This document shows, in pieces, positions 1 through 7,006 of a stretch of DNA of 8,808 bases. Under the pieces are notes generated by a model that was given only the letters and a program-made list of their open reading frames with translations, had not been told where the DNA came from and ran no database searches. The position numbers were made by a program, and so were the translations under genes. The stretch is from Treponema sp. (GTDB taxonomy: Bacteria > Spirochaetota > Spirochaetia > Treponematales > Breznakiellaceae), in the NCBI GenBank assembly GCA_031274565.1, contig JAISPY010000069.1:1-8808 (forward strand), in the 5' to 3' direction. Positions within the stretch are counted from its first letter, which is position 1. Every line of letters starts with the position of its first letter.

Positions 1-932
1 CGGCAGTGAGGGCAGCGGGTGTGGAATTTGCAGCCTTGGGGGCTGTTTATGGCGCTCGGGATCTCCCCGGTAAGCCGGATTCGGGAAGATTGCAGATCCG
101 GGGAATCTCTGGGGGCCGATGAAAAAAGGGCCTGGGTATAGGGATGCAGAGGCTTGTCGATGATGTCGACGGTGGTCCCAAGCTCTGCGAAAGATCCCAA
201 GTACAGTACCCCGATACGGTCGCAGAAGTATTCCACCGTCCGCAAGTCATGGGAAATAAACAGGAACGTCAGATTAAACTGCTTTTTTAGGGAACTCATC
301 AGGTTGAGTATCTGGGACTGGACCGATACATCCAAGGCAGAGAGCGGCTCATCGGCCACGATGAATCGGGGACGCAGGGCCAAAGCCCTGGCAATGCCGA
401 TCCGCTGCTTCTGGCCCCCGGAGAATTCCCCTGGCTGCCGCCCGGAAAGCGTCCGGCTTATGCCGCAGCGTTCTAGGTAATCCCCGGCGATTTTTTTCGC
501 TTCCCGCGGCTCGGCGATGCGATGCTTCCTGATTCCCTCTGCCACCAGGTCTCCAATGTTCATCCGCGGGTCCAAGCTGGCAGTAGGGTCCTGAAAGATG
601 ATCTGCATATCCCGACGCAAGGGAAGCATCTCCCGGTAAGAAAGACGCAGCCCCTTCTCACTATCAAAAATAGTTTTTCCGGCGAATTCGATGCTGCCGG
701 AAGTAGGAGCAATGAGATTGAGCATACAGCGGCCTAGGGTGGATTTACCGCTCCCCGACTCCCCCACGAGGCCGAAACATTCCCCTTGCGGTATTTCCAG
801 GGATAGTCCGTCCACAGCCCGGACCCGGTGTTTGGCCCGGCCTAAGAGGGATTTGCCTAGGGTGAAATCCTTGCTCAGGTTTTCTACCCTTAGGAGCACC
901 TCTTTTGCCGTTTCCTTTGCCGATTCCGCCAT
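1..932 (-). CDS. oppF: Peptide ABC transporter ATP-binding protein, OppF/DppF family (3' end cut by window edge)
   Basis: This is one of the two cytoplasmic ATPases that power an Opp/Dpp-type importer. The frame is open from ATG at 932 to the left edge, giving 310 residues; family members are usually about 320-330, so only a short tail is missing. Seen in order: Walker A GESGSGKS (57-64), Q-loop glutamine in FQDP (Q114), signature SGGQKQR (171-177), Walker B IVADEP with catalytic E195, D-loop SALD, and H-loop H228. A C-terminal family extension has PLHPYTQAL (261-269) and cysteines C301, C307 and C310, the oligopeptide/dipeptide C-terminal domain often linked to metal or Fe-S binding. The start is fixed by a TGATG overlap with the upstream ATPase gene (stop 934-932, ATG 932-930), which implies translational coupling. 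Opp versus Dpp naming is a family-level call; the substrate is unknown. Confidence 0.93.
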   Translation of the reverse strand, partial: MAESAKETAKEVLLRVENLSKDFTLGKSLLGRAKHRVRAVDGLSLEIPQGECFGLVGESGSGKSTLGRCMLNLIAPTSGSIEFAGKTIFDSEKGLRLSYREMLPLRRDMQIIFQDPTASLDPRMNIGDLVAEGIRKHRIAEPREAKKIAGDYLERCGISRTLSGRQPGEFSGGQKQRIGIARALALRPRFIVADEPLSALDVSVQSQILNLMSSLKKQFNLTFLFISHDLRTVEYFCDRIGVLYLGSFAELGTTVDIIDKPLHPYTQALFSSAPRDSPDLQSSRIRLTGEIPSAINSPQGCKFHTRCPHC

Positions 933-1909
933 CAGATCACCTGCCTCCAGCAACGGACGCGGTGGCCTGCATGTATTTCCGCCAAGGGGGGAATTTCCCG
1001 GCTGCACCGCGCTGCGGCCAGTTGGCAGCGGGGCGCAAAAGGACAGCCCCCTGGCATATTTCCCGGTGCAGGCACCGAGCCGGGGATGCTGTAAAGCTGA
1101 TCCCGGTTGCTGTTACGCCGCCCCATTCGAGAGCGCATGAGTCCATAGGTGTAGGGGTGAGCAGGCGATCGGAAAAGTGCCGCCACGGAACATTCCTCTA
1201 CCACGTAACCAGCGTACATCACCGATGTCCGATCGGCGATTTCCGCTATCACTCCCAAGTCGTGGGTAACAAAAATGAAAGACATCCGGGTACGGCTTCG
1301 AATTTCATTGAAAAGGTCCAGTATCTGGGCCTGGGTGGTTACATCCAGGGCGGTAGTAGGCTCATCGGCAATTATCAGTTCCGGCTCGCAGGCTAGGGCC
1401 ATGGCGATCATTACCCGCTGGCGCATACCCCCGGAAAGCCTAAAAGGATGACAGTGGTATATCTTGCCCGGTTCAGGAATATGCACCGTTTGGAGCAGAT
1501 GGAGGCACTTTTCCTTATTGGCCGCCCCCTTGAGCCCCTCGTGACGGGCCAGAATCTCCCGGATCTGTTCCCCAATGGTCATAAGGGGATCCAGGGAAGT
1601 CATGGGTTCCTGGAAAATCATGGAAATATGCTTACCCCGGATCTTCGCCAGCTCCTTTGGTGAAAGCCCGCTCAGGTCCCTGTCCATGAAGCGGATAGAC
1701 CCCCCGGCGATCCGCCCGCCCGGAGGCAGCAGCCCCATGAGGGCCAGCACGGTCATGGTTTTACCGCAGCCCGATTCCCCTACCAGCCCGAGTACCTCGC
1801 CTTGCTCCAGGGAGAGGTTAATATGATTAAGGATGGAGGTCCATCTGATTTTCCGGCCACGAGCGCCAATCTCCACAGAAAGATCTCGAATTTCCATGAG
1901 GCTTTTCAT
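932..1909 (-). CDS. oppD: Peptide ABC transporter ATP-binding protein, OppD/DppD family
   Basis: This is the second ATPase of the importer, expected to pair with the OppF-like protein under the two permeases. From ATG at 1909 it has 325 residues, normal for the family. Motifs: Walker A GESGCGKT (44-51), Q-loop FQEP (Q100), signature LSGGMRQR (158-165), Walker B LIIADEP with E183, D-loop TALD, and H-loop H216. The C-terminal domain has HPYTYGLM (251-258) and cysteines C289, C295, C302 and C320, matching the DppD-type cluster reported to bind an Fe-S centre in some homologues. The frame stays open further upstream, but that stretch overlaps the permease gene. I chose 1909 because it makes an ATGA overlap with the permease stop and puts the conserved MEIRDLSV segment at the N-terminus. 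ATG at 1897 is a possible alternative. No strong Shine-Dalgarno is visible, consistent with coupling. Confidence 0.94.
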   Translation of the reverse strand: MKSLMEIRDLSVEIGARGRKIRWTSILNHINLSLEQGEVLGLVGESGCGKTMTVLALMGLLPPGGRIAGGSIRFMDRDLSGLSPKELAKIRGKHISMIFQEPMTSLDPLMTIGEQIREILARHEGLKGAANKEKCLHLLQTVHIPEPGKIYHCHPFRLSGGMRQRVMIAMALACEPELIIADEPTTALDVTTQAQILDLFNEIRSRTRMSFIFVTHDLGVIAEIADRTSVMYAGYVVEECSVAALFRSPAHPYTYGLMRSRMGRRNSNRDQLYSIPGSVPAPGNMPGGCPFAPRCQLAAARCSREIPPLAEIHAGHRVRCWRQVI

Positions 1910-2805
1910 CGGTGAGACCGGTCGCTGAAGATTTCCGACAGCCCCTCGCCGATAAAATTGATGGCGAGCACTACCAGCAGCACCATGCTTCCCGGAGGTA
2001 TCCATATCCACCAGCAGTTTTGTAGGATGCTCATACTTTGGGCCGCGGACAGCATCGTTCCCCAACTGGGCTGGGGCGGGGCGATGCCCAGTCCTAGGAA
2101 ACTTAGGGAGGCTTCCAGCAGTACCGCATACGCCACGTTCAAGGTACCGTAGACAATGATCGAATCCAAGATATTGGGAAGCAGGTGACGGAAGATGATT
2201 TCCACCCGGGTAAGGCCAAGGGCCCGGGCAGCTTCGATAAATTCGCTGTTTTTAAGGGCCAGCGTCCCGCTCCGCACCACCCTGGCCATAGCGGGCCAGC
2301 GTAAAAGGCCGATGATCAGGATCACATTCCTAAAACTAGGCCCTGTCAGTGCCGCCACAGACAGGGCGATCACAAAAAAAGGAAAACACATGATCACGTC
2401 GGTGATCCGCATGATGACGCTGTCGCAGATACCTCCGTAGAACCCCGCTAGGGCGCCCAAACTTACGCCAATAGCCAATTGGATAAGCATGGCGATGATT
2501 CCCACGCTTAGAGACACTCTGCCGCCATAGGCCAGGCGCACAAAAATATCCCGGCCAAGTTCGTCGGTACCCAGGATATGCCCGTCCCCCGGAGACTCCT
2601 GAATTTTTTCCACTGCTACCGCATCCCGGTCAAAGGAGGAAAAGAAGGGACCAATCAAAGAAAAAAGCGTCAGGATAGTCAGCATAACGGCTCCGGCCCT
2701 TACCAAGTGGTGGGCGGAAAGCACCTTAAGCAAGGCTTTTCCCGGAGAAAAGCCGGAGAGCCAGCCCCAGGGTATGAGGTTTTTCCGGTTACCGCTGTCC
2801 GGCAT
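1906..2805 (-). CDS. oppC: Peptide ABC transporter permease, OppC/DppC family
   Basis: This is one of the two inner-membrane permeases forming the translocation path. From ATG at 2805 it is 299 residues, typical of DppC. The N-terminal transmembrane segment (about 38-58) is followed by the DppC signature HILGTDELGRDIFVRLAYG (76-94). Further membrane segments lie near 98-122, 130-153, 160-175, 213-238 and 268-288. The EAA loop that docks onto the ATPases is EAARALGLTRVEIIFRHLLPN (191-211). An upstream ATG at 2835 is also in frame. I prefer 2805 because a purine-rich GGGGGCGGA lies just before it and the overlap with the upstream permease shrinks from 47 to 17 bp. The 3' end overlaps the OppD-like gene by four bases (ATGA). 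Confidence 0.94.
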   Translation of the reverse strand: MPDSGNRKNLIPWGWLSGFSPGKALLKVLSAHHLVRAGAVMLTILTLFSLIGPFFSSFDRDAVAVEKIQESPGDGHILGTDELGRDIFVRLAYGGRVSLSVGIIAMLIQLAIGVSLGALAGFYGGICDSVIMRITDVIMCFPFFVIALSVAALTGPSFRNVILIIGLLRWPAMARVVRSGTLALKNSEFIEAARALGLTRVEIIFRHLLPNILDSIIVYGTLNVAYAVLLEASLSFLGLGIAPPQPSWGTMLSAAQSMSILQNCWWIWIPPGSMVLLVVLAINFIGEGLSEIFSDRSHR

Positions 2806-3772
2806 GTTCCGCCCCCACCGTGACCCGCTGGTCAATCAAGGCGTAGGCCACATCGGCGATCAAATTCGATATGAGGGTTATCAACGCCATCATAAGCAGT
2901 ATCCCCATGATCAGCGGATAGTCCCGATGCTGAACCGCTTCAAAACTCAGCCGTCCCAGCCCCGGCCAGACAAACACCGTTTCTATGAGCAATGCCCCGG
3001 AAAGCATGTCCGGGATTTGCAGGCTCAAGACCGTCACTATAGGAATGAGCATGTTTTTGAGGAGATGCCTAAAAAGAATCACCCCTTCGGTGAGCCCGTG
3101 CGCCCGGGCGGAGCGGATAAAATCGGCGTTTATGATGCCCAGCAAGCTGGACCGGGTATACCGCAGCATGGTGGCAGAGTACAAAAGACCCAGTATAAGG
3201 GAAGGCATTATCATGTGGCGGATCACGTCCAGAGCGTGCGCTAAACCCCGGTAACCGGCGGACACGGTCACCATCCCCGATACGGGCAGCAGCCGGAGAT
3301 CCGCCCCCAGAACCTTGATAAGCAGCATACCTAAAAAAAAGGAGGGGATGGAAAGGATAAGGAAGGTAACGAAGGAAACCGTGTTATCCACCAAGCCCCC
3401 GCGCCTCCTGCCGGTATAGACCCCGGCGGAAATACCTACCAGCATACTGATAGCAAGAGAAGCACTGGTGAGCAACAGGGTATTCCCCAGCCGGGAAAAA
3501 ATGATGGAACTTACCTTATCCCGGTAAAAGATGGAGTAACCCAAATCCCCCAGCCCTATCCGGCCTAGCCACTTGAGGTATTTATAGGGCAGGGGATCGT
3601 AAAACCCCACTTCATGGAGCTTGGCCTCCACCTGGTCCGAAGCTATATCGGGAGAGAACATACTGGCATAGGGATTGCCGGGGATTCGGTTGATAAGGAA
3701 AAACACGATCACCGAAACCCCCAGCATGATAAGCGCGGACTGGAATAGCCTCCTACCGATGTACCCTATCAC
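2789..3772 (-). CDS. oppB: Peptide ABC transporter permease, OppB/DppB family (non-ATG start)
   Basis: This is the partner permease of the OppC-like protein. With GTG at 3772 it has 327 residues. The first transmembrane segment follows a YIGRRLFQ motif (about 10-30), which is where family members normally begin. A large periplasmic loop (30-95) holds the family motifs NRIPGNPY (28-35) and DLGYSIFY (76-83). More membrane segments follow near 98-120, 133-155, 187-205, 242-266 and 288-310. The EAA loop is ADFIRSARAHGLTEGVILF (216-234). The frame continues upstream to an ATG at 3862, but that would overlap the binding-protein gene by 65 bp and add untypical residues. The plausible starts are GTG at 3772 or TTG at 3781, both in a G-rich stretch (AGGGTTGGGG). 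The gap from the binding-protein stop is 25 bp, so the genes are probably cotranscribed. Confidence 0.9.
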   Translation of the reverse strand: MIGYIGRRLFQSALIMLGVSVIVFFLINRIPGNPYASMFSPDIASDQVEAKLHEVGFYDPLPYKYLKWLGRIGLGDLGYSIFYRDKVSSIIFSRLGNTLLLTSASLAISMLVGISAGVYTGRRRGGLVDNTVSFVTFLILSIPSFFLGMLLIKVLGADLRLLPVSGMVTVSAGYRGLAHALDVIRHMIMPSLILGLLYSATMLRYTRSSLLGIINADFIRSARAHGLTEGVILFRHLLKNMLIPIVTVLSLQIPDMLSGALLIETVFVWPGLGRLSFEAVQHRDYPLIMGILLMMALITLISNLIADVAYALIDQRVTVGAEHAGQR

Positions 3773-3797
3773 AATCCCCAACCCTACATGGCGGATA

Positions 3798-5396
3798 CTA
3801 TTTGAAATACCAGGTTTCCACCTTGGGGAACCATTCGGTAGCAGTCGGTTCGTAGCCCACAAGACGGGGGTTCACCGCATATCCGGTGGATTTGAAGTAG
3901 AGTACCGCGATAGGCGCCTGATCGTGGAGGTACCTGCCCCAAGCGCCGAAATTGACAAGCGCTTCCTGATCGTTGGTGGAGCCGTTAGCCAAAGCCATAA
4001 GCCGGTTATTCTCCGCATCATTGATATACCGGGCCATCCACATGTGACCCGCGCCGTAGCCGGGATTGGGCCGGTAGGTAGCGCCCATGAAGGCGATCTG
4101 GAAGGGTTCGGTGGTACTCCGCAGAATCCCTAGCACCGTATTAAAGTCGGAACCGATGATCTCCACGTCAAAGCCGCCCTTTTTAAGCTGGGCCTGGACA
4201 AGCTGGGCCAGCAGCGTATCGTCCACATTGTCGTAGCGTAGGGTCACCTTGAGGGATTGGCCGTCTTTTTCCACAATACCGTCCCCGTTGGTATCCGTAT
4301 AACCGGCCTGCCGGAGCAGATCCAGACTCTTGGCGGTGTTGAAATCATAGGGGGTAATGTTTTTGGGGTAGACCGATTGGGTGGGGGATATAAGGGTCTC
4401 GGAGGTGATGGCATGACCGTTTTCGATGGCATTGATCAGGGCCTGCCTATCCAGGGCGTGAACCGCCGCCAATCTGATCCGGGGGTCCTGGAAAACCGGA
4501 TCGGTGGTGTTAAACACGATGTAGTAGGCCATGATGCTTTTCACTTCGACGATGGGGATGTTCCGGCGGGTATAATCCGCCAGGTCCCGCTCCTTCCATG
4601 AGACCACCCGGGCCACATCCAACTCGCCGTTGATAACCTCAATCTGGCGGGTGTCGGGATTGGACCTTTTCAGGATGAAGGTTTTGATCTTGGGAGCGCC
4701 CTTGAAATAGGCGTCGTTACGTTCCAGCCGGACATACTGATCCTGCACGTATTCCGCCAGTATATAGGGCCCGGTTCCCACGGGGTTCCGCAGCAGCTCC
4801 CCCTGATCCATCCAATTTGCTACCGGCACCTTGCTCCAGACATGCTTAGCCAGTACGGGAATATCGATAAACTTAACCATAGCATCCCGGTACGGGTCGG
4901 TAAAGGTAAACCGTACCGTATAGGGGTCCAGCACCTGGATTCCCGATACGTTAGGAGCCGTCCCCGCATGGTAGGCTTCAGAACCTTCCAGGCGCCGCGC
5001 GAATTCATCGATGCCCCGGAAAAAATTGGGGTGAGCCGTGGTCTCGTAGGTAAAGGCCACATCTTCGGCGGTAAAGGGCTGTCCGTCGGTCCATTTAATG
5101 TCCCGGCGGATCTTGAAGGTATACACCCGGGCGTCAGCCGAGGCAGTATAGCTTTCCGCCAGTTCCGGCACGTAGTTTCCCGCCGGATCCGTGGCAACCA
5201 GGCGGTTAAACACCAGGAAGACTACTTCACGGTCCGCATTGGACGTATTAAGGGTGGGATGGAAAAGCCCGGTGGCCGAAAGGTTCACCCCGAATACAAT
5301 GGTATCCTTGGCTTGTATCTGCGGTTCCTGAGTCCCCCGGGCAAAAAGTGTGGTGGAAAGAAAAACCGTCATTGCCGCAAAAAAGATTTTTTTCAC
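3798..5396 (-). CDS. Periplasmic solute-binding protein of a peptide ABC transporter (SBP_bac_5 family)
   Basis: This is the extracytoplasmic receptor expected to deliver peptide or a related solute to the permeases encoded just downstream. From GTG at 5396 it is 532 residues, a usual length for family 5. The start is supported by GGAGG at 5407-5403, six bases from the GTG, and by a signal peptide directly after it: KK, a hydrophobic core (4-18), then LFARGTQE (17-24). There is no cysteine, so no lipobox; it is probably soluble or held by an uncleaved signal. Family motifs: LVFNRLVATDPAGNYVPELA (61-80), IKWTDGQPFTAEDVAFTYE (100-118), NPVGTGPYIL (204-213), and NGELDVARV (256-264). DTNGDGIVEKDG (368-379) resembles a calcium-binding loop and is seen in many family members. 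It is the first gene of the operon. Peptides are the default ligand, but nickel, sugars or opines are possible in this family. Confidence 0.93.
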   Translation of the reverse strand: MKKIFFAAMTVFLSTTLFARGTQEPQIQAKDTIVFGVNLSATGLFHPTLNTSNADREVVFLVFNRLVATDPAGNYVPELAESYTASADARVYTFKIRRDIKWTDGQPFTAEDVAFTYETTAHPNFFRGIDEFARRLEGSEAYHAGTAPNVSGIQVLDPYTVRFTFTDPYRDAMVKFIDIPVLAKHVWSKVPVANWMDQGELLRNPVGTGPYILAEYVQDQYVRLERNDAYFKGAPKIKTFILKRSNPDTRQIEVINGELDVARVVSWKERDLADYTRRNIPIVEVKSIMAYYIVFNTTDPVFQDPRIRLAAVHALDRQALINAIENGHAITSETLISPTQSVYPKNITPYDFNTAKSLDLLRQAGYTDTNGDGIVEKDGQSLKVTLRYDNVDDTLLAQLVQAQLKKGGFDVEIIGSDFNTVLGILRSTTEPFQIAFMGATYRPNPGYGAGHMWMARYINDAENNRLMALANGSTNDQEALVNFGAWGRYLHDQAPIAVLYFKSTGYAVNPRLVGYEPTATEWFPKVETWYFK

Positions 5397-5402
5397 GTTG
5401 AT

Positions 5403-5407
5403 CCTCC
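5403..5407 (-). promoter_or_regulatory. Shine-Dalgarno of the solute-binding protein gene (decides a GTG start)
   Basis: On the minus strand GGAGG is followed by six bases (ATCAAC) and then GTG at 5396. This is the best ribosome site in the operon. It argues against the long upstream extension of the same frame, whose sequence is antisense to the permease remnant. Confidence 0.85.
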
Positions 5408-5410
5408 GTT

Positions 5411-5434
5411 CTTTAAGATAAACTGTAAGATAAA
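5411..5434 (-). repeat. Tandem 12-bp repeat in the transporter operon leader
   Basis: Read on the minus strand, TTTATCTTACAG is followed at once by TTTATCTTAAAG, two 12-bp units differing at one base, directly upstream of the Shine-Dalgarno. Each unit contains a TATCTT that could act as a -10 element. A weak promoter can also be drawn as TGGACT (5449-5444), 16 bases, then TACAGT (5427-5422), only partly matching consensus. The repeat could be an operator or chance duplication of an AT-rich leader. Confidence 0.5.
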
Positions 5435-5478
5435 TACCTAGTAAGTCCAGGCATTTAATACTATTCCCTGCATCATAA

Positions 5479-5715
5479 TTGATCAAGCCCTTTCCGGCGG
5501 AGGCAGTAAATATTTCCCTTATCAAGGGTTTGTCCTTGGCCTTTACCATAGGGATCACCGATATTTTAGCCCGGGCCAAACTTTGTTCCGCGGAAAATTT
5601 TTATTATCTGGAAGCCTATTTGTCCGCGGGTTTGATTTATTGGGGCCTTTGTTTGCTCCTGAGCCAGGTCTTTAAGGGGATAGAAAATAAATGCAGAACA
5701 TGGGAAAATCGGTAA
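5479..5715 (+). pseudogene. C-terminal remnant of a polar amino-acid ABC transporter permease
   Basis: The 78-residue frame reads like the final quarter of a HisM/GlnP/TcyL-family permease. LIKGLSLAFTIGITDILARA (14-33) matches the conserved segment after the EAA loop (typically LIKxTSLAFTIGVxDI), and YYLEAYLSAGLIYWGLCLLL (42-61) matches the last transmembrane helix, followed by a basic end. The intact family is about 215-230 residues. Here the first two thirds, including the membrane segments and EAA loop, are absent, an in-frame TAA lies immediately upstream (5476-5478), and I see no continuation in the other frames. The only possible start is TTG without a ribosome site. It is therefore read as a relic, cut at its left side near 5479. 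Its stop is 15 bp before the UroD-like gene, the spacing of genes in one operon. A functional small membrane protein is less likely. Confidence 0.75.
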
Positions 5716-5720
5716 TCCCG

Positions 5721-5726
5721 AGGAGG
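5721..5726 (+). promoter_or_regulatory. Shine-Dalgarno of the UroD-like gene
   Basis: AGGAGG lies four bases before the ATG at 5731. It is a consensus-strength site, in contrast to the weakly initiated remnant upstream, and fixes the start of the following gene. Confidence 0.85.
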
Positions 5727-5730
5727 AGCT

Positions 5731-6747
5731 ATGACCAGAAAAGAACGAATCCAGGCGGCTTTGACCGGCGCTGATGTCGACCGGGTCCCCATCAATGTAT
5801 GGATGCATTTTTCCGCCCATGACCAGGATCCGAGGAGTTTGGCCGATGCCCAGGTGCAGTTTGCCAAAACCTATGATTTTGATTTTATCAAACTCATGCC
5901 CTTTGGACTCTATGGGGTACAGGATTACGGCGCCAAAATCAAGATCTTTTGCCAGAGCGGTCAGCCTCCGGTGATCGATGATTACGGCATCCATGACGCC
6001 GGCGACTGGGGGCGCCTCAAGGTATTGCCGGCGTTTTATGGTTCCTATGGCAAGCAGGTGCAGCTTGCTCAGTATGTGGTGGACCGCTCCAGGGGTGCAT
6101 GGCCGGTTATCCAAACCATTTTCAGCCCCCTGACCACCGCCTACAAACTGGCGGGGGACCGCATCAAGGAAGATATGCAGGAAACGCCAGAGCTGTTTAA
6201 ACAGGCACTGGAAGTAATTACCGAAACCACCATCAATTTTGTCAAGGCCAATATCGAAGCCGGGGTGGACGGCTTTTTCTTTGCGACCCAATGCGCCCGG
6301 CACGATTACCTCTCCGAAGCTCTTTATGAAGAATTCGGGGCCGCTTATGACCTAAGGGTTATGGATTCCTACAAGGACAAGACTTTTTTTAATGTAGTCC
6401 ATCCCCACGGAAACCACATCATGTTCCAGCGTATAGCCCAGTATCCGGTACCCTGTATCAACTGGCATGACCGGTGGGTCTCCCCTTCTTTAGCCGAAGC
6501 CCGGAACCTTACGGATAAATGTCTTTTGGGCGGAATCCGGGAGATTCCCTATTACGATATCGCAGGAAACGAAATCCGGGGCAGCCCCTTGGACACCGGT
6601 ACGGAAGCCGAATTAAAAGCCCATCTGGAGGAGGCGGTCCGCATCGGGGGGCGGAAAAGCCTTATCCTCGGTCCGGGCTGTGTTGCAGGACAGCATACAC
6701 CCCCGCAAAACCTGCATGTTCTCCGGCGGGCGGTAGAAACGCTCTAG
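5731..6747 (+). CDS. Uroporphyrinogen-decarboxylase-superfamily protein, MtaA/CmuA (cobamide methyltransferase) style
   Basis: The protein has 338 residues, a normal length for the superfamily TIM barrel. The N-terminus MTRKERIQAALTGADVDRVP (1-20) matches the opening of the methyltransferase-like branch. The RQAGR motif of true uroporphyrinogen decarboxylases is absent, so haem synthesis is unlikely. Relevant motifs: GVDGFFFATQ (178-187), VHPHGNH (223-229), INWHDR (243-248), and LGPGCVAGQHTPPQN (313-327). In MtaA-type enzymes zinc is held by H-x-C plus a later Cys. Here the later Cys is present (C317) but the first pair is H224-x-H226, so the metal site may be altered. By family it may move methyl groups between a corrinoid protein and a thiol or folate acceptor, but no corrinoid protein gene is visible nearby and the substrate is unknown. 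It may once have followed an amino-acid transporter, given the relic upstream. No clear promoter was found. Confidence 0.85.
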   Translation: MTRKERIQAALTGADVDRVPINVWMHFSAHDQDPRSLADAQVQFAKTYDFDFIKLMPFGLYGVQDYGAKIKIFCQSGQPPVIDDYGIHDAGDWGRLKVLPAFYGSYGKQVQLAQYVVDRSRGAWPVIQTIFSPLTTAYKLAGDRIKEDMQETPELFKQALEVITETTINFVKANIEAGVDGFFFATQCARHDYLSEALYEEFGAAYDLRVMDSYKDKTFFNVVHPHGNHIMFQRIAQYPVPCINWHDRWVSPSLAEARNLTDKCLLGGIREIPYYDIAGNEIRGSPLDTGTEAELKAHLEEAVRIGGRKSLILGPGCVAGQHTPPQNLHVLRRAVETL

Positions 6748-6892
6748 GGACCCCGTCTATAAAGATGATGCGCCCACTGCCAGAACGGGAAAAATTCCTT
6801 CCATCACTATCACCAATCAAACGGTTGATGGGGGATCATGCCATGTCGTTCACTGGTTGACCGTGCGTTCTAAAAACAGGACAAAAAATTAG

Positions 6893-6951
6893 TACCCTTC
6901 ATACCTCATAATAAGAATGCTACCCCGAGCTCCTTATGCTCAAGGGTAGCA
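6893..6951 (+). other. Intergenic hairpin with a competing alternative stem
   Basis: The main hairpin pairs 6918-6925 (TGCTACCC) with 6944-6951 (GGGTAGCA), then GAGC (6927-6930) with GCTC (6938-6941) around a 7-base loop. An upstream copy TACCCTT (6893-6899) can instead pair perfectly with AAGGGTA (6942-6948), sharing the same right arm, so the two forms exclude each other. No T-run follows, so it is not a standard intrinsic terminator. It lies 171 bases after the UroD-like stop and may end, process or attenuate that transcript. Confidence 0.5.
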
Positions 6952-6967
6952 GTAACGAGGGACTTGC

Positions 6968-7001
6968 GTATTGAGTAATCCAATACCTCTTTAGTATACT
7001 A
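6968..7001 (+). promoter_or_regulatory. Probable sigma-70-type promoter of the cyclase gene with overlapping inverted repeats
   Basis: TTGAGT (6971-6976) and TATACT (6995-7000), spaced by 18 bases, resemble -35 and -10 boxes. The inverted repeat GTATTG (6968-6973) with CAATAC (6981-6986) covers the -35, and a perfect 10-bp palindrome TAGTATACTA (6992-7001) covers the -10. Either could be an operator. The ATG is only six bases beyond the -10, so transcription would start at or near the first codon. Confidence 0.5.
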
Positions 7002-7006
7002 GGGCA

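Noticed and set aside
932..1396. Long plus-strand frames opposite the ATPase and permease genes
   Set aside because: They run antisense to genes with complete family motifs, have low-complexity or Arg/Pro-rich composition, and show no recognisable domain; they are shadows.
4259..4294. EF-hand-like loop DTNGDGIVEKDG in the binding protein as a novel calcium site
   Set aside because: This loop recurs in many family 5 binding proteins, so it is noted in the gene entry but is not a new finding.
5397..5579. N-terminal extension of the binding protein to an ATG at 5579
   Set aside because: The extension is antisense to the permease remnant, would bury the signal peptide 61 residues inside, and ignores the strong GGAGG before GTG 5396.
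5566..6303. 245-residue minus-strand frame opposite the UroD-like gene
   Set aside because: It is antisense to a gene with clear superfamily motifs and has no recognisable domain or ribosome site.
6752..6788. Possible terminator CCCGT/ACGGG after the UroD-like gene, followed by AAAAATT
   Set aside because: Only five pairs with a loop of 27 bases and no T-run; too weak to call.
6746..6892. Small plus-strand frame after the UroD-like gene (KIPSITITNQTVDGGSCHVVHWLTV part)
   Set aside because: It is open to a TAG at 6890, but I see no start with a ribosome site and no family match; it may be decayed coding sequence or chance.
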